NCBI RefSeq assembly: GCF_964204645.1
Contig: NC_134030.1
Location: forward strand, 8,864,278-8,928,277
Length of the DNA stretch: 64,000 nt
Direction of reading: 5' to 3'
Source: Tubulanus polymorphus
Taxonomy: Eukaryota > Nemertea > Palaeonemertea > Tubulaniformes > Tubulanidae
This document shows positions 1 through 33,645 of this stretch, piece by piece (positions within the stretch are counted from its first letter, which is position 1; every line of letters starts with the position of its first letter). Made by a program: the position numbers and the translations under genes. A model generated the notes under the pieces. That model ran no database searches. It had not been told where the DNA came from and saw only the letters and a program-made list of their open reading frames with translations.

Positions 1-75
1 ATTCGATAATTATCTCAGATTCATCTCTAACGCAATATTGATTTTGCATTCTTGTTTTCTTGTTTCAATGTATAG

Positions 76-3000
76 GTACACTTGCGCCGAGTTTGTTACA
101 GGCCAACCATCCCGACTTCAATCATTCCATCGATCTCGTGTTCGCCACGTATTGGTTTTTTCCGGCGAAGACGCAAACGTTACTTCCCGCCGATCAAAAA
201 TGCATCGACGATTTCATGGCTCAAGAAATGCGACGCTTTAATCCAAAAAGTAAGGAGATTTAACTTCTAAAAAAGAAATCGTGGCCCAGGAAAACTCAAA
301 GTGCATTCAATTATCTATTTGAAGGTAAATATTTTCACATGGATAGAGATGCGTATAACCACGCCGCCGAACACGAGTGCCTCGAGAAATCTGGCAATAA
401 AGTCGACGATAAACACGGAACGTATCAAAGTCAAACTAGTTACAATCCTTATAACTTACTGATGGGACAAATGACTGTGTATAGGTAAGCTATTTCACAA
501 TTTTTCCTATATCAATGTTGTGCATGCACCGACGCTTCTTTGCCCGCCCTAAATGTACGGTTGCCCTCCCAATTCTTCGAAACTGGGATTATTACAAGAA
601 TATTATTTGCCAGATAATAAATTGTGGCAGATGACTGCACATTATTTCAGTATCTATAATATAAGCTAACTGCAAAACTATGTCATGGGTTGGCGCAGTC
701 TGTGGCGCTATGCGTTAAACAAGTTTTATGGTACCAATTGAAAGATAACGGCTGTATGTATGTTTTAGTATTGCATCGATTTTGTGTTGTTGCGATAAAG
801 TTTAGACGCTCTGCGTGACATCACGCACGCGCTGTTCTTCGAATATCAACTTTGTAACTGCTATCAGGGTCTTCTTTTGATTAACAGTTAAATACAAAAA
901 CAGCATATGTACTTTAAACGTTCTCCCTCCACGGATTCTTGGCTAGTTGACAATATTTCCGTAATCGGGAACTTATAAGATTTTGGCACAAAACTGTGAG
1001 TGACTGATAGACATAGCTCCTAGCTTCAAACACTGATTACAGGTATATTAAAATCCTTTTGTTCCCACTCTTATGTATTTGACCACAAATATAGGATTAT
1101 GTGAACATGAAACCCATTATCCTTCAAACTTAAAAGGTGACAAACTAATCTACTTGAGGAGTAAAATCTAGACGTCACAACACCAGGCGTAATGAACGTT
1201 CTTTGATTTTAATCTGTGATGAATTTAGTTTTTAAACATTTGAATTGTAGAATAGTCGGTTTTGTACATGTAAACATGTATGTTTGAAGTAATTAAACTT
1301 GGCTGAACAAAAGAATTATCGGAATTACCACCACGTATGAATTTAATCATCGCCTTAAGCCAGGAGAAAGTGCATCATCACGCAAATTGACATTTTCTCC
1401 CGTCAGATACGCAATATCCATATATGTATATCGTAACTAAGCAACGGTGACCTACTGTTCACTTAAAACTTACCGGGTATTCTATTAGCGTATTAACGGT
1501 TTTGGCCTGAAGTTTAATGCTTGTTGAAAAGTTACTGATTGCGGGGTTCAGTCCTTGAAAGTTTTGAAATACGAATTGGGTCAATTCAAGGCCTCAAGTA
1601 TCATGGAATGTGCTGTAAAATCGTTAAATCATTGTGATTGTCCTTGAATGGCATCAGTCATTAGTTCTCATCTGCAGATCCGAGATACAAGTTCACTGTT
1701 TAAGCTCTTAAAATCTACTGATTAGATAAGAATGCCTGGAAAATGTAGATTTCAGGATTCATGGCTTAAGCATGACGATTATATATAAGGCCTGGAATCA
1801 GAGTCAAAAAAGTCCTTGAAAGTCATTAGGCCTAAATGAGATAGGTCATGGACACTATGAACCCTGCAATTGTGAATTGTGAAATGGATAACAGTCGAAG
1901 CAAACAGTGAAAGATACTGATATTCATTTCATTTTCGATCTTTTCATACACAATTTCGGGTGGTCGAAGCTTAAATCTGGAAATCAGGAAAAGTCTGGGA
2001 ATTTTCTCTTCTTTAAGAAAGGCAAGGAATAAAACTTAAAACCGGGGTTAGCCAGGGAAATAAAATCAAACAGTTTCCATCTATGTCTTACGTATTTGAC
2101 TGTGTTAATTGATTGAATTCTTAGCAGATCAAGTTTAAGGGAAAATAACGTGCATATCAGGGAATAGTGGAAGCTTGTCAAATAAAAGTGGCCACTCTGA
2201 ATAGATTCTCTTTGTTGTACCGAATAAGTCTTCACTGAGGATCGAATTGAAAATGAACATTTGGAAATTATCGCGTAGTAAGCTATCTATAAGACCTAAT
2301 ACGCGCTGGTAAATTAGATTTAGTCAAACAGCTTTATGTTTGGCGTCATTTGTTCGGTGGGAATTGTGTAAGCCTAATTTAATTCGACGCGATCTAGTAA
2401 ACTAGTTCTATATCAGAAGACACGTAGTCGCGGAGTTAGCCAGAAGAATCTCCGCGAATAACGGAATAATAAGCTTAAATCGCGTTAAACCCCGTCGACG
2501 GACGAGAACCGATTATTGTATAATAACCATTCATTGAAATGACGTCAATCTCTATTGATCAACACTTCGTCATATATCGATGGATGTTACCGTTGTCTGC
2601 TGTGACCAGGTGCGTCTTGACTCGTATATGTGTGTGTAGCGCGCTTAGCGATTCGGATGACAATCGGAGAATGTAATGGTTGAAAAATCAAGGGCGAATC
2701 CACATGGAGCTGACACCAAAAAACATTAAAGTCATCGGGTCTCGGGTTTTATAGACATGGTATTAGATTTTACCAGGGGGGGGTTAACTTAATTCATTTT
2801 CAATTAAGTTAACCCCTGGGTTAAAGATAATACTAGTCTATAAAACTTTCACCAAGTCCGGAGAGTGGCCAGTTCTCACTGTATACCGCGTGTACTAAGA
2901 GCGATACACCACTGACTCTAAGGTTCTCAGTGAAATAAAACTGGGCCCCCTTGGGTTATTAGTGTCGAAATTAGCATCCCAACGACAGCCTCTGTGTATG

Positions 3001-4522
3001 ATTGTGGCCTGTGCAGGCGTGCATTCAAGATCGTGTTGCCTTGTAACTCGAAAAAGGAAATTTCTGTCTTGTTTCAGGATGGGAATGATGCTTATTTGTT
3101 AAAATGAATTGCAGTTTATTTTCTTGATTGCTCGTAGTATGGATTTTTTCAAGAAAAAAAAATGGGAGGGCGAAGGGAAAAAAATGAAAAATGAAAAGAA
3201 CTCTTTTGTTATAAAGCGCTTTTCAGGTCAAGGGAATGGGAGAAAAAATAAATCTAGAAATTTCTTATCATTTGAGTATTTTCCGCGTAAAATTTTGGAA
3301 GAACTGCAAAATAGAAATAAACGAAAGAGTGGATGAGGTGCTGAATTAATTATGCGAATGATGGAAAAAAGTGAAGGAAATAAACTTTTTGCCCATTACT
3401 GGATGGAAAACTAAGAGACGGAAATTGAAAAAATTGTGATGAAATTTGCAATGAAAACACGACGAAGGACTGAAAAATGAAAAAAAAAAATCAATTTGTT
3501 GATTTTTGTGCAGTTACAGGAGGCGAATCTGTATGTCGCGTAATCAAAAACTTGTCCTTGTGTTGGTGCTATCATAAAATTTGTATTCAATAAGGGTTTA
3601 ACAAGTTTCGAGGAACCGTTAGCAATGCAGGTTTAGTATTTCACTAATGAATAAGGTAAACTGGGATACCTTTTGGGATTTGAATTTGTCGACAATGTTA
3701 AGAGTGTGCGTTATACCATCGTTTCATTAATTCAAATGCCATCTTGACAGTTGACGGTAAATATCCAGCAGATCCTTAATTAATCCCAGAGAATAGGTGC
3801 TTTGGGTTTTGCATATGATTACTGGAGTGGCATTGCGCAATTTCTTGGATCGGTCTGAATGCAGTACAGAACTGACTTTGATATCTGATCTGATTATCTG
3901 AGAATAAACAAGCCAAGTTATCAACTCTGTTGACTTTCATCCCATTTCATGTATATGTTTATGCTTTTATTGTCATCAGAAAGTTTTCCTTGCATATGTC
4001 AATGTTTTCTGTATTGGGGAGGCCACAGACATACAGTCCCAGAAGGGTTTGTCTAACCACATAAAAGGCATATCGTACTCGGTAATTTTCATTGGCAATT
4101 ACAGGTAAGTACTGTTGACCTGAGTTGTTGACGTGAGTGCTAGGCAGAGGTCAGATAAGAATCTCATCTGCTTCTATTAGGAGTAGCAAGAAATTGAAAT
4201 TTCATTGCACGGCCCTACCCCATGCACCCCTTGGCACTCTCCCTGTTCATCTCTGATGTAACTCGGAAATTGTCAGTTCGTGCTTCCAGTGGACCGTTCT
4301 GTTTTTCTCGTAATTTAATACTGATCGAATTGAATAATAGTTTTGTTTGTCGTTTTCGTTTCCAGAATGCGTATTACATGTAACTGTAAAGGAGACGAAC
4401 GTATGAAATCACCAGGAGCACGGTGTAGCCGTGTACTGCCGTATAAACAACAAGAATGGGCTGGATATATGGGCACGTATGGAGACAGTCACTGGAATCC
4501 GAGGTCTAAAACATCGTCGTAA
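76..4522 (+). CDS. 3' end of an unrecognised gene, last three coding exons
   Basis: Exons are 76-249, 325-484 and 4366-4522, ending in TAA. Each is bordered by AG and GT (donors GTAAGG and GTAAGC), and the reading frame passes through both junctions, at phase 1 (AGT, Ser) and phase 2 (AGA, Arg). The 5' part lies outside the window. The visible 163 residues are hydrophilic, with no membrane segment. They include a Trp-Phe-Phe-Pro patch, the stretch SYNPYNLLMGQMTVYR, and a Cys-containing C-terminus (CNC, ARCSRV) that ends in a Trp-rich tail (QQEWAGYMG, DSHWNPRSK). Coding exons are GC-richer than the surrounding introns, as in the other genes here. I do not recognise the family. The exon structure and codon pattern make it a real gene, but no function can be given. 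Confidence 0.75.
1541..1867. repeat. possible MITE-like repeat
   Basis: The ends are inverted versions of GGGTTCA (left GGGGTTCAGTCC, right inverse GCAGGGTTCATAGTGTCC). Inside are phrases such as GTCCTTGAAAGT that recall the AGGGTCCC-ended repeats at 33.4, 51.7, 55.8 and 58.8 kb. No target-site duplication is visible. Family membership is an inference. Confidence 0.35.
2747..2845. repeat. foldback element with 44-48 bp arms
   Basis: The left arm 2747-2794 and right arm 2802-2845 are inverted copies around a 7-base loop (CATTTTC). Both arms run from TTTTATAGAC through a TATTA stretch to a G-run and GGGTTAACTTAATT. The left arm carries a longer G-run than the right, as expected from slippage. 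A related half (G-run, then TTTTCAATTGGGTTAACCCA) occurs near 58.15-58.23 kb, so this is probably a dispersed family. Confidence 0.7.
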
Positions 4523-5690
4523 CAACTGAATTCTGGTTCTGTGAAATGATTTATGTAATGATATGAATCCTTATGAGTGGATGATTTGCATCTTAAGATG
4601 GAATACAGTAGTGGGCTAGGGCCTACTATAATACATAATAATGAAACCATGTCAAAATGCACTGAGTGATGAAATATTTATAGTGCAATGCTAATGTATA
4701 TATTCAGGTTTGTAATGCGAGTAATATGCAGGTGGGTTCTTTCTTAATTTGATTGGCACTGGCCAATTTCCAGAAAAAAAATTTAATGTTTTTGCTCATA
4801 TATGGCCTGTGAGCGATTTCCACTGATATGACGAAAGCCTAAATGAATGAATGAGCAAATTTGATATACAAGTATTATGTTGTAATAGTTGTAAGCGTAG
4901 ATTAACTTAAATTAAAAACAAGCGGAACTGAATTCTTTGTGAGCCCCCCCCATCCCCCTACAGGCTTAATATTTTAAACTGAAAAATCTTTGCAGGGGTG
5001 GACTCATGGGAACTTCTTTTGGAATCTCAGAATTTTTAGTGCCCATTTGTTTGAAAATACTTCTTTTTCAAAATCGCCACAATTGAGTCGAAAACAGAAA
5101 TCTAGAAAAAGCAATTTATGTCTTAACCAATGAAAAAAATGATGGAAATTCTGGAAATGTGTTAAAAGGGTGCTGCCAGAAAGCTCTTTTTTTATTAATT
5201 TGCCCTGAAAATATTTCAAAGACCCTCCACTCTTTGACCCCTGGTCTATCCCTGTTTTTGAAAGTATGGTTGTTCGCATGAGGTGATGTAATTCCAGCTT
5301 AGACCGTTCAGCCATAATTTTGAAAACACATCAAATAATCTTCTCAATAAATGTGAACAGTATTAATCTTTTTGTTTTCCTCATCTGAAAATTAATGTCT
5401 AAAAAAGACTGGTCCTGGATTATATTTACTATATGGGAGTCCTCGAATCACAGGTTTTGTAGAAACTGTTGTCAGTGCGATGACTAATCATGTACTATGT
5501 TTTAAAGTATATTATCAAGACGAAGTATTGCGCATTTAGCATAATATGTTTTTTTGTGTCCATACCATATCAATTCAATCGTAAAACGTCAAACGATTTT
5601 GTATTTTGTATTGTATTGTAAAAATGGTACCTTGTTTCTCCTAATCGGCCAGGTCATTTTGTGAACTGCAATAAAATCTATAATCTGTTG
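4523..5690 (+). other. probable 3'UTR with poly(A) signal
   Basis: This follows the TAA at 4520-4522. A canonical AATAAA sits at 5670-5675. The stretch is AT-rich with no long inverted repeats, unlike the DNA on either side. The cleavage site is not determinable; the extent is an inference. Confidence 0.45.
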
Positions 5691-5947
5691 ATTTCTCAGT
5701 AGCTGCCGGATCTGTTACGGTTAGCTTGATCATGATTTAAAGTATTTTAAGATTTAAAGTATTTTACAGGGTAGGTAGGCGGCCAGCCAGGTCAACTTTT
5801 AGGCCTAGCAGAAAGGAGAAACGAGGTATAATTCTTTTTTTAGCAATTTTTTTTTTGCAATATGATATCATTCATTATGTCGAGAAGAGCAGAGAGAAGC
5901 ACATGGGGCATATCAATCAAACTTTTTCCTAAATGAACTACTGCTAT

Positions 5948-6371
5948 AGCTGCGTTCACACTAGATTCGGCGTTTACGAAGTACCGTACTTTGCTGGTGC
6001 CAAATTCACCAAAATACGGCGCTTACAAGGCCAGGTACGTTCACACTACAAGTCGGCAATTCAGCACTTAGTAAGCCCAGTATAGTAGTCGCCCGGTGTG
6101 CCAATAGAGGGGAGTGTAATTAGTGTTAAATGTTTTGTACTACGCGGATGTAAATACGCGGCTAGCTAAGCGCCGAATCTGCATCCACACTACAGAAAAT
6201 ACGCGGCCAGCTCCGTGCCGTACTGAGATCAGGTTTTCGGTGCAGAATCGCATTCTGCGCTTAATAAGCCGCGTATTTCAGTACGGAACTGAATAAGCCG
6301 CAAATAGGCCTTGAATAATTTCCTAGTGTGAACGCTTAGTACCATACTGAAATCATAGTGTGAACGCAGCT
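5948..6371. mobile_element. MITE with 16-bp terminal inverted repeats
   Basis: The left end AGCTGCGTTCACACTA (5948-5963) is the exact inverse of the right end TAGTGTGAACGCAGCT (6356-6371). The 424-bp interior has no ORF. It contains further variants of the CGTTCACACTA motif (near 6048 and 6325) and repeated TACGCGG segments. This is the organisation of a non-autonomous DNA transposon. Superfamily is unknown and no target duplication is clear. Confidence 0.75.
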
Positions 6372-7138
6372 TGTAACTAGAATCTGATACTTCCTGGATG
6401 TTTGGTATCTCTTATTTTAAAACTTTATTAACCTAGCATGGCTTCGAGACTTTTTCACTCGCCACTACAGCTCCAGAGGTTTTTTGTTTCGCCTTGTATT
6501 GTGATGTCATTTCATGTCTTTATCTTAAAGCTATCTTCTTGTTGCTTATGCATAACTCAACTGTGTTTGTGAGCTGACGTTATAGCTGCAATTCATTTTC
6601 TTAGTACAATTTATAAAGCCATTTGATTTAGATTAGAATCAAGAATAAACTAGATAATTGATTCATTAGAATCTCAAAATTTATAATGGGAATGATTGAT
6701 TCTCGTGAAATACCGGTTCTTGGGAAGCCAAATACGATAAGTCCATAGTTAGGACAATAGAGCCTATACTTGATCCGGTGAAATTCATCTGGTTAGGCTG
6801 ATCCAAACATAATGCATTCATATGGGATGTCCAAGAGATGTGAGCTGTACTTCGTTCGAGCCCTTGTGTTCAAATTGTTGCATTTATTTCAGTGCTCCAC
6901 AACGAAGAAAGTTTTTTGTATGAAAAGGCAATCGGTCATCGACCATCAAGTCAGGGAAAGATGAAATTCTTCCATGGAAGGGTATGGTTGCATTACTAAT
7001 GCGGTTTATGTAAATACGTGTAAAACAATTCCTCCAAGATTGCTTTTAGAGTTCAAGGTCACTATGTAAGGAGTTTTGGCAGAACATATAATATATATTC
7101 TAAGTAAAATAATAAGTCAATGGACGTTGTGTGCAATG

Positions 7139-7321
<183 letters not shown>

Positions 7322-8408
7322 ATATTGTGTAAGATATATGTACATCTATATTTTTGTGGTGAATGTAAATATATATATTTATCTAATAATCGAAAAAAGG
7401 CTTTGTAAATCTCTGTTTTTAATGGTATGGGATTCAAAACCATTATAGCATGTGGACTTTATAAGAGCCAGGGTGTGTGTCAATTGTTGTATATTTATAA
7501 CAAAATTAAGATGTTTTAAAACTGTTCCATCCATCTTGAATTTGATTCTTTTTGCCGATGGCAATTCGTAATTTTACGCCCCTTGCTCAATATCATGAAT
7601 ATAGCCTGGGTTTGATTTTATTCTCATTGTCTTGGTACCGTACGCACATGATCTCTCATCTAGAAAAAAAGAAACTGGTAAAAAATACCGCGTCCCATCT
7701 TATTGTTACATTATAGTTTCGAGAATTCTTCCAACTCTTATAACGAATGAAACGATTTTCATAAACGCCCCTGACTTCTACATGAATGTTTAATGGTTTT
7801 CATAGAAAAATGCCACATCAGCCGAAAATTACATTACTGTCACGCACGTGTCGTGTGATACTTGGCGTCGTTTCTAGGATACGAGTACGTCATCAATCCC
7901 GGAAATCAGTACAACGCGGTAGCGCTATCTTCCAGCGATGATTTCATGATATAAAGGCGAATAATTCGATTGAATGATTTTAAAGTTTTTAACGTTACGA
8001 AAAAATAATCCTCGCTCGTAGTGGATTTTTAACATCATTTCATAAAGCATACGTTGGTAGGTCCCTAGACTGGCGATAAATTGTTGGCTAGAATTCATGA
8101 TTGATGTATCACATGATCAGGTAATTTGTACTTTCAGCGTTAATCTTTTAAGAAGACATACATTGCACCAGGCAGTAATGCGATATTTCATACCCTGGGA
8201 ACTGGGTGCGTGTCCGGAGCTTATTAAATACCGCCACTCGGAATTTACGTCATTGGCCGGGGTTTATTGATCTACCTACGTAAATCGGAACCTTCTAATA
8301 ATCGATCGGATTTTATCGATCCCCCATTCAGCGTGTGTATTCTCCATCGGGAAAACATACTGAAAACCATCCGCTGATTAGTACAGCGTTAGCAGACGAA
8401 AATTCCAT

Positions 8409-9788
8409 TGACGTCATTACGCGTCGAATGGCATCGAGTATTGAAATTTTCGACGGTATAATTTGCTCGAATTAAAACGACGCGGAAACTTAGACGCTAT
8501 TTGTCAATCGTCAATCGCTGGTCTTTAATTTCCGATGCATCGAAACAATGCGGTTTGCCGAGCCGCGGACGCCGTACAATTCGGAGAAAAGCGGCGGTAA
8601 TATTTGCGCGCGAAAATAAACAGATTTTCGTGCGATCAAATGGCGATTGAATTTCCCTCGTGTCGAGATGAGACGAAGAGCAGAAAGTCATCATCAACCC
8701 GATTTCTAGACATTTCATTTTGTATATACATAGATGAAATGATTACCTCCTCATTCGGATTAATTCCTCTCAAATTGTTTATCTTCTAGGGCCTAATGAG
8801 AATTTAACCTACACATATACGATCGAATTCCTATTTTTAAAAAAACAACCAAAAAACCTGATCCTACGCTTAAAAAGATGTACTATACAGCGGTATACAA
8901 TTATTTCGAATCATTCGTTAAAAATGACCTATACGTTATTACAGAAAGGAACAGCATGCTGCGTACATACAAAAACATGTTAATAAAATCTGTGACGTCA
9001 ATACTTGAAAAGGACACGTGACGCCTATTGCAGTCGTCAAATGAATAAATGTCGACAAGCGAATCGAACTTTTCCTTTAAACTTCATCATTACTCATTGA
9101 ATATACGTATATACATATAATGTTTTTGAATGTCTCACACATTTTAGTCTTTATGAATGATTTAATTTTAAGTGTTTTTTCGTATTTCAATGAAGTAAGA
9201 CATTTTCAAAAGGATGTCATACGCCAATGCACGGTAACTGTACATATATCTCGGTGTGATAACAATGAATCATGAATGATTATTCAAATGTCAGACTGTT
9301 GTGTGTTTCGCGATCGTGCTAGGTGAAGTACTGTTTAATTTCCAAAATTTAAAACAATCTCCAGACGAGCATAGTATATACAGTGTCTGATTCAGTCCAC
9401 TGGACTTCAGTCAAAATAAATGAAGGTACGGTTGTAAAATGAAGCCCTTGGGCGCTTCGTGGAGTTATACCGAACGATACGGCCACAATAAAAACTCGAT
9501 AACCTGCAACAAAGAACAATTTGTGTGGGAACATGCTCAACTATTGCAATGGAATCGACAAAGATTTTTAAATCTTATAGAATTATCCAGGAAGCCCTTC
9601 AATCCAAATCCATCTATAGTTATTCAATGAAAATGAAACGACAAGCGACCGTGACTGATTAAAAGTGTCCCCTAGACACGTTTGCTGCCGCGGCAATCAC
9701 AGCTGATTCTTTGTTTACATGCGTAAAGGAAGCCACACCCCCTGACATAGCGGAATCACCGGCAATCCATGACGTCACAATGACGTCA
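8409..9788. promoter_or_regulatory. cluster of four perfect CREs upstream of SIK
   Basis: The full palindromic CREB/ATF site TGACGTCA occurs at 8409-8416, 8993-9000, 9770-9777 and 9781-9788. The last two start 11 bp apart, about one helical turn, and lie about 130-150 bp before the SIK ATG. Perfect 8-mers are expected about once per 65 kb by chance. That SIK genes can be CREB targets, and that SIK kinases restrain the CREB coactivator CRTC, is established for vertebrate SIK1. That these sites work here is an inference. Confidence 0.55.
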
Positions 9789-9917
9789 GTAGAGCTGTAT
9801 CTGTATGTAGTGGCGCGATCAATGCACGGTTAAGTTAGAAAATGCCCTAATTTCTCACGATTCGGGGGCTCTTGATGGCCGTTGGTGGTTCGAGCCGGCA
9901 GCGCGGTAGGCCTGGAA

Positions 9918-30631
<20,714 letters not shown>

Positions 30632-30742
30632 ATCTATATTAGGGGCTAGGCTACGTGTAGTACGTATATTCAATGTCAGTAATGTTCAAATAGAAAATCT
30701 TTATTCGTATGTAAGAAAATGTCGGGATCTATTGCAATCATT

Positions 30743-31052
30743 CAGGGGTGGATCAAGGGGCAGACTTCGACAGGAGCACAATGAAATGAAAAGGGCTGAA
30801 AAAGGGCAAATCAAGTATCCGCACAGCCAAAACTGGGGTCTTACATACTTTATAATTAGTGCATTTTGATACAATTTCTAGGCACTTGGGGGTCACTTGG
30901 GCTAGAATAGGCCTATATTAGCTAAATCTTATGCCGCAGACTGCTGTCTCATTAGTTGCCGCTGGAAAAAGTGCCCTGAAAAATATTGCCATTGTATTTT
31001 TAAAAAGGGTATAGGAAAATTGCTGCAGGAACACGTCTGGATCCACCCCCTG
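30743..31052. mobile_element. hAT-like MITE, third family copy
   Basis: CAGGGGTGGATCAAGG at the left and CTGGATCCACCCCCTG at the right are inverted. It is 310 bp without coding potential. It starts about 110 bp after the SIK stop codon, so it is probably transcribed in the 3'UTR. Confidence 0.65.
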
Positions 31053-31955
31053 TTATTTGTGTGTGTGTGAGAGTGGTTGTTTAATGGCAGTTGCTATGTT
31101 TTAACGTGTCAATTGTATATCACCAATTAATTGGGCTTTGATTATCGTCAAATCTCGGATGAATATGGCGCGATCTCACCCTCATCCATTTGCTTAATGA
31201 ACAGTCGTTTGGATGCATTTCACCGGTTAGAAAATTTGGACTGATGAAAAAATTTGTGATACACTTCATTAGAAATGGAAAGTCCTATTCCAGTAAGTAC
31301 AGGCAATTCCCAGCCTGTACTCAAATGGTTATTGACACAATCCGGATTTCCAAAGTTCATGATCGTTTTGATTATTCATCGATGATTCAACTTGGGTAAA
31401 TATGTAGGCCTATCTGTTCTAGGATTCGATAATTTTCCAGTGCAGTTGAATGAAATAAATTTGCATTTACCGGGTATGTCAGAAAACAAGTGAAATTAAT
31501 TTCAAGGACGTGAAATTTTGTTAAGTACTAATTCTAAATACGCTCGGATTCCAGTGTGTTTCCGAGGATGTTTTCATTGTCAAAATCTTAATAATAACAG
31601 CAGAATTTCCACCGAGAAATCTTGAAAAAATGTCATCGTGTTTTCGCCAAACCCCCTCCCCCTGGTTCAATCAAGGTTATAAATGATCTATTCGAAAAGT
31701 AAATGCCCCAGGCCTCACCAGATGAAATCAGTAATCGTCGGTGCCATTTGGAAAATCTATGCCCAATTTTACCTAATCGAAGCACATACAATCACATGAT
31801 TGATTTAAAGTCTCAAGCTAACAATGAAGAATACCCCCGGTTATAGTTTATTTTCAAATATTTGATACCTGGTAGGCGTCAAATGTTTATCCAGTTACTT
31901 TGGCCAGCTCATTTTAAGTCTGACCCTAAGATTGAATCAATTACCATATACCAAT

Positions 31956-32246
31956 CCATCCTCCCCGGCATACGAACCTGATGGCATTGCTAATCTCAGC
32001 CACGGCACGGACCCCTGCCACACTGCCACACTATGCGCAGGTTTGCCACAAGTAAACTTGCGGCACCAATCAGATTGTTTGTTGTGTAAATGGGAAAACC
32101 CGGGCTGAAATAAAACAGGATTTGCTAAAAATGACATCATCTATGCTGCGCATGTAGCTGCTCACTCAGTCTAGTGTGGCAGGGTTTTGTACCGTAGCCA
32201 GTCTCGATTCCATCAGGTTCGAATCCTTGCCGAGGGAGGATGATAC
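31956..32246. repeat. foldback or MITE with about 75-bp terminal inverted repeats
   Basis: The left end (CATCCTCC, CGAACCTGATGG, GCCACGG, CCCTGCCACAC) and right end (GTGTGGCAGGG, CCATCAGGTTCGAAT, GGGAGGATG) are inverted copies with scattered mismatches. The inner 135 bp has no ORF of note. Confidence 0.7.
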
Positions 32247-32804
32247 TAAGCCCGCGCCAAGCTTTTTTGAGAGGCTGTTCTATTTCAAGCAAAAGGGATT
32301 TTTTCACCATGAAAATGGGCATTTTCTTATTCAAAAAGGACAGCTCTCAGATATGTACCTGAATGAATCATTTGAGAATGGATTACTTTTCATTTCCCTC
32401 AAAAAAAAACCCAGAAAATTGTATCCAAATTCAAAAACAGTAATCCCCTCGGCACGGGCCTGTATAGTGGAACTCAAGAACTAAATGTCGGCTTTCTGTT
32501 AAACATATTATTAATATCATTTAGAAGCAAACAGCATTTATACATTACATGTACGGTTTAACCAAAAACAAGTCAAAGCAGGTGATAATGTATGAAATTT
32601 GCAGTTTAATATGCACTCAGATGTGAATACCATTGGTGTAATTATACAACGTTTATCTCATACATTATAGAGACGTGTCATTTATTTGTTTATACAATCA
32701 GTTGTTGACTCTTGTTTACAAGTATTCAAAGTTACTTTTACAACTACGTTAATCTTCAATGTCTTACATAAAAATGCGCGATAACAAAAAATACATCTGT
32801 TACA

Positions 32805-32805
<1 letters not shown>

Positions 32806-32844
<39 letters not shown>

Positions 32845-32856
32845 TATTATTATTAG
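32806..32856. repeat. (ATT)n microsatellite
   Basis: About 15 ATT trinucleotide units with one interruption. Confidence 0.95.
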
Positions 32857-33307
32857 AGAAATATATTGTATTTTTACAGATGCAAATTAGATTTGTATTT
32901 CGTCGAAGATAATGTATGTACGTTGATAATGCGTGTTTGACAAAGGATTTTAAACTTTGTCAGCTTTACGGCGGCGAGGTCGCGTATTGATTTTTGACTG
33001 CTTTTTGGTATGGTCAGTTCTACTATGCCTTTGTATATTTCAAGGGGTTATAAAGTATTCTTAATTCAATACCGATAGTTAATTAAAACCTCTACGGAGG
33101 CTGTTCCATGCTATGGTAATTTTCCGTACATATGTATGCGTGTATCTGGTCAAAGCTAGAAGTTTCAATAAGGGCCTATCGGGTATAATTGACTCATCTA
33201 TACTTAGTTCCAATATCTACAAAATAACTTGTACGCATGATCAGTGATAGCTATACTTCGGTATGATTACCCTCGATGTATAAGCTATGTTACAATCATC
33301 TCTCCCC

Positions 33308-33415
33308 GGACCCAGTTCCACAGTTGTAAGTTAAGATTTGACTCTGAGTTAACTGAAACTGAACTGAACTTAAACTCAGAGTTAACACTTAACTCACAAC
33401 TGTGGAACCGGATCC
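33308..33415. repeat. short foldback MITE, GGACCCAGTTCC family
   Basis: Arms of about 40 bp: GGACCCAGTTCCACAGTTGT then AGTTAAG and ACTCTGAGTT, answered by AACTCAGAGTTAA, CTTAACTCACAACTGTGG and AACCGGATCCC. A diverged copy lies at 57500-57605. Confidence 0.7.
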
Positions 33416-33436
33416 CGAAGAACTGTCATTCAGGAT

Positions 33437-33645
33437 CAGGGTCCCTACAGATCAGTCACTCCAGAATTCAAGGACTTTTCACGGGGAAAATTTCAAATTT
33501 TGACCTGAACATTTTCTGATTACCAATTTCTTAAAATTCTAAGAGTTTTCAAGGACTTTAGGGCATTTTGGTCAAATTCTAGGATATTCAAGGACCTTGA
33601 AAAAAATTTTTGGTTTCAAGAAATCAAGGAGTCATGGGGACCCTG
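33437..33645. mobile_element. short MITE, AGGGTCCC family
   Basis: It starts CAGGGTCCCTACAGATCAGT and ends ATGGGGACCCTG. It looks like an internally shortened form of the roughly 370-420 bp copies at 51686, 55840 and 58842 in the transporter introns. Confidence 0.65.

Larger units (their letters stand above)
485..4365 (+). other. long last intron of the unrecognised gene
   Basis: This 3.9 kb intron lies between donor GTAAGC and acceptor TTTCCAG. It holds a possible MITE (1541-1867), a foldback element (2747-2845) and a perfect CRE palindrome TGACGTCA (2540-2547). The rest is AT-rich DNA in which I see no exon. Confidence 0.65.

Noticed and set aside
31937-32484. ORFs of 65-102 codons after SIK
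   Set aside because: They run through the 31956-32246 foldback. Both strands are open because of the inverted ends.
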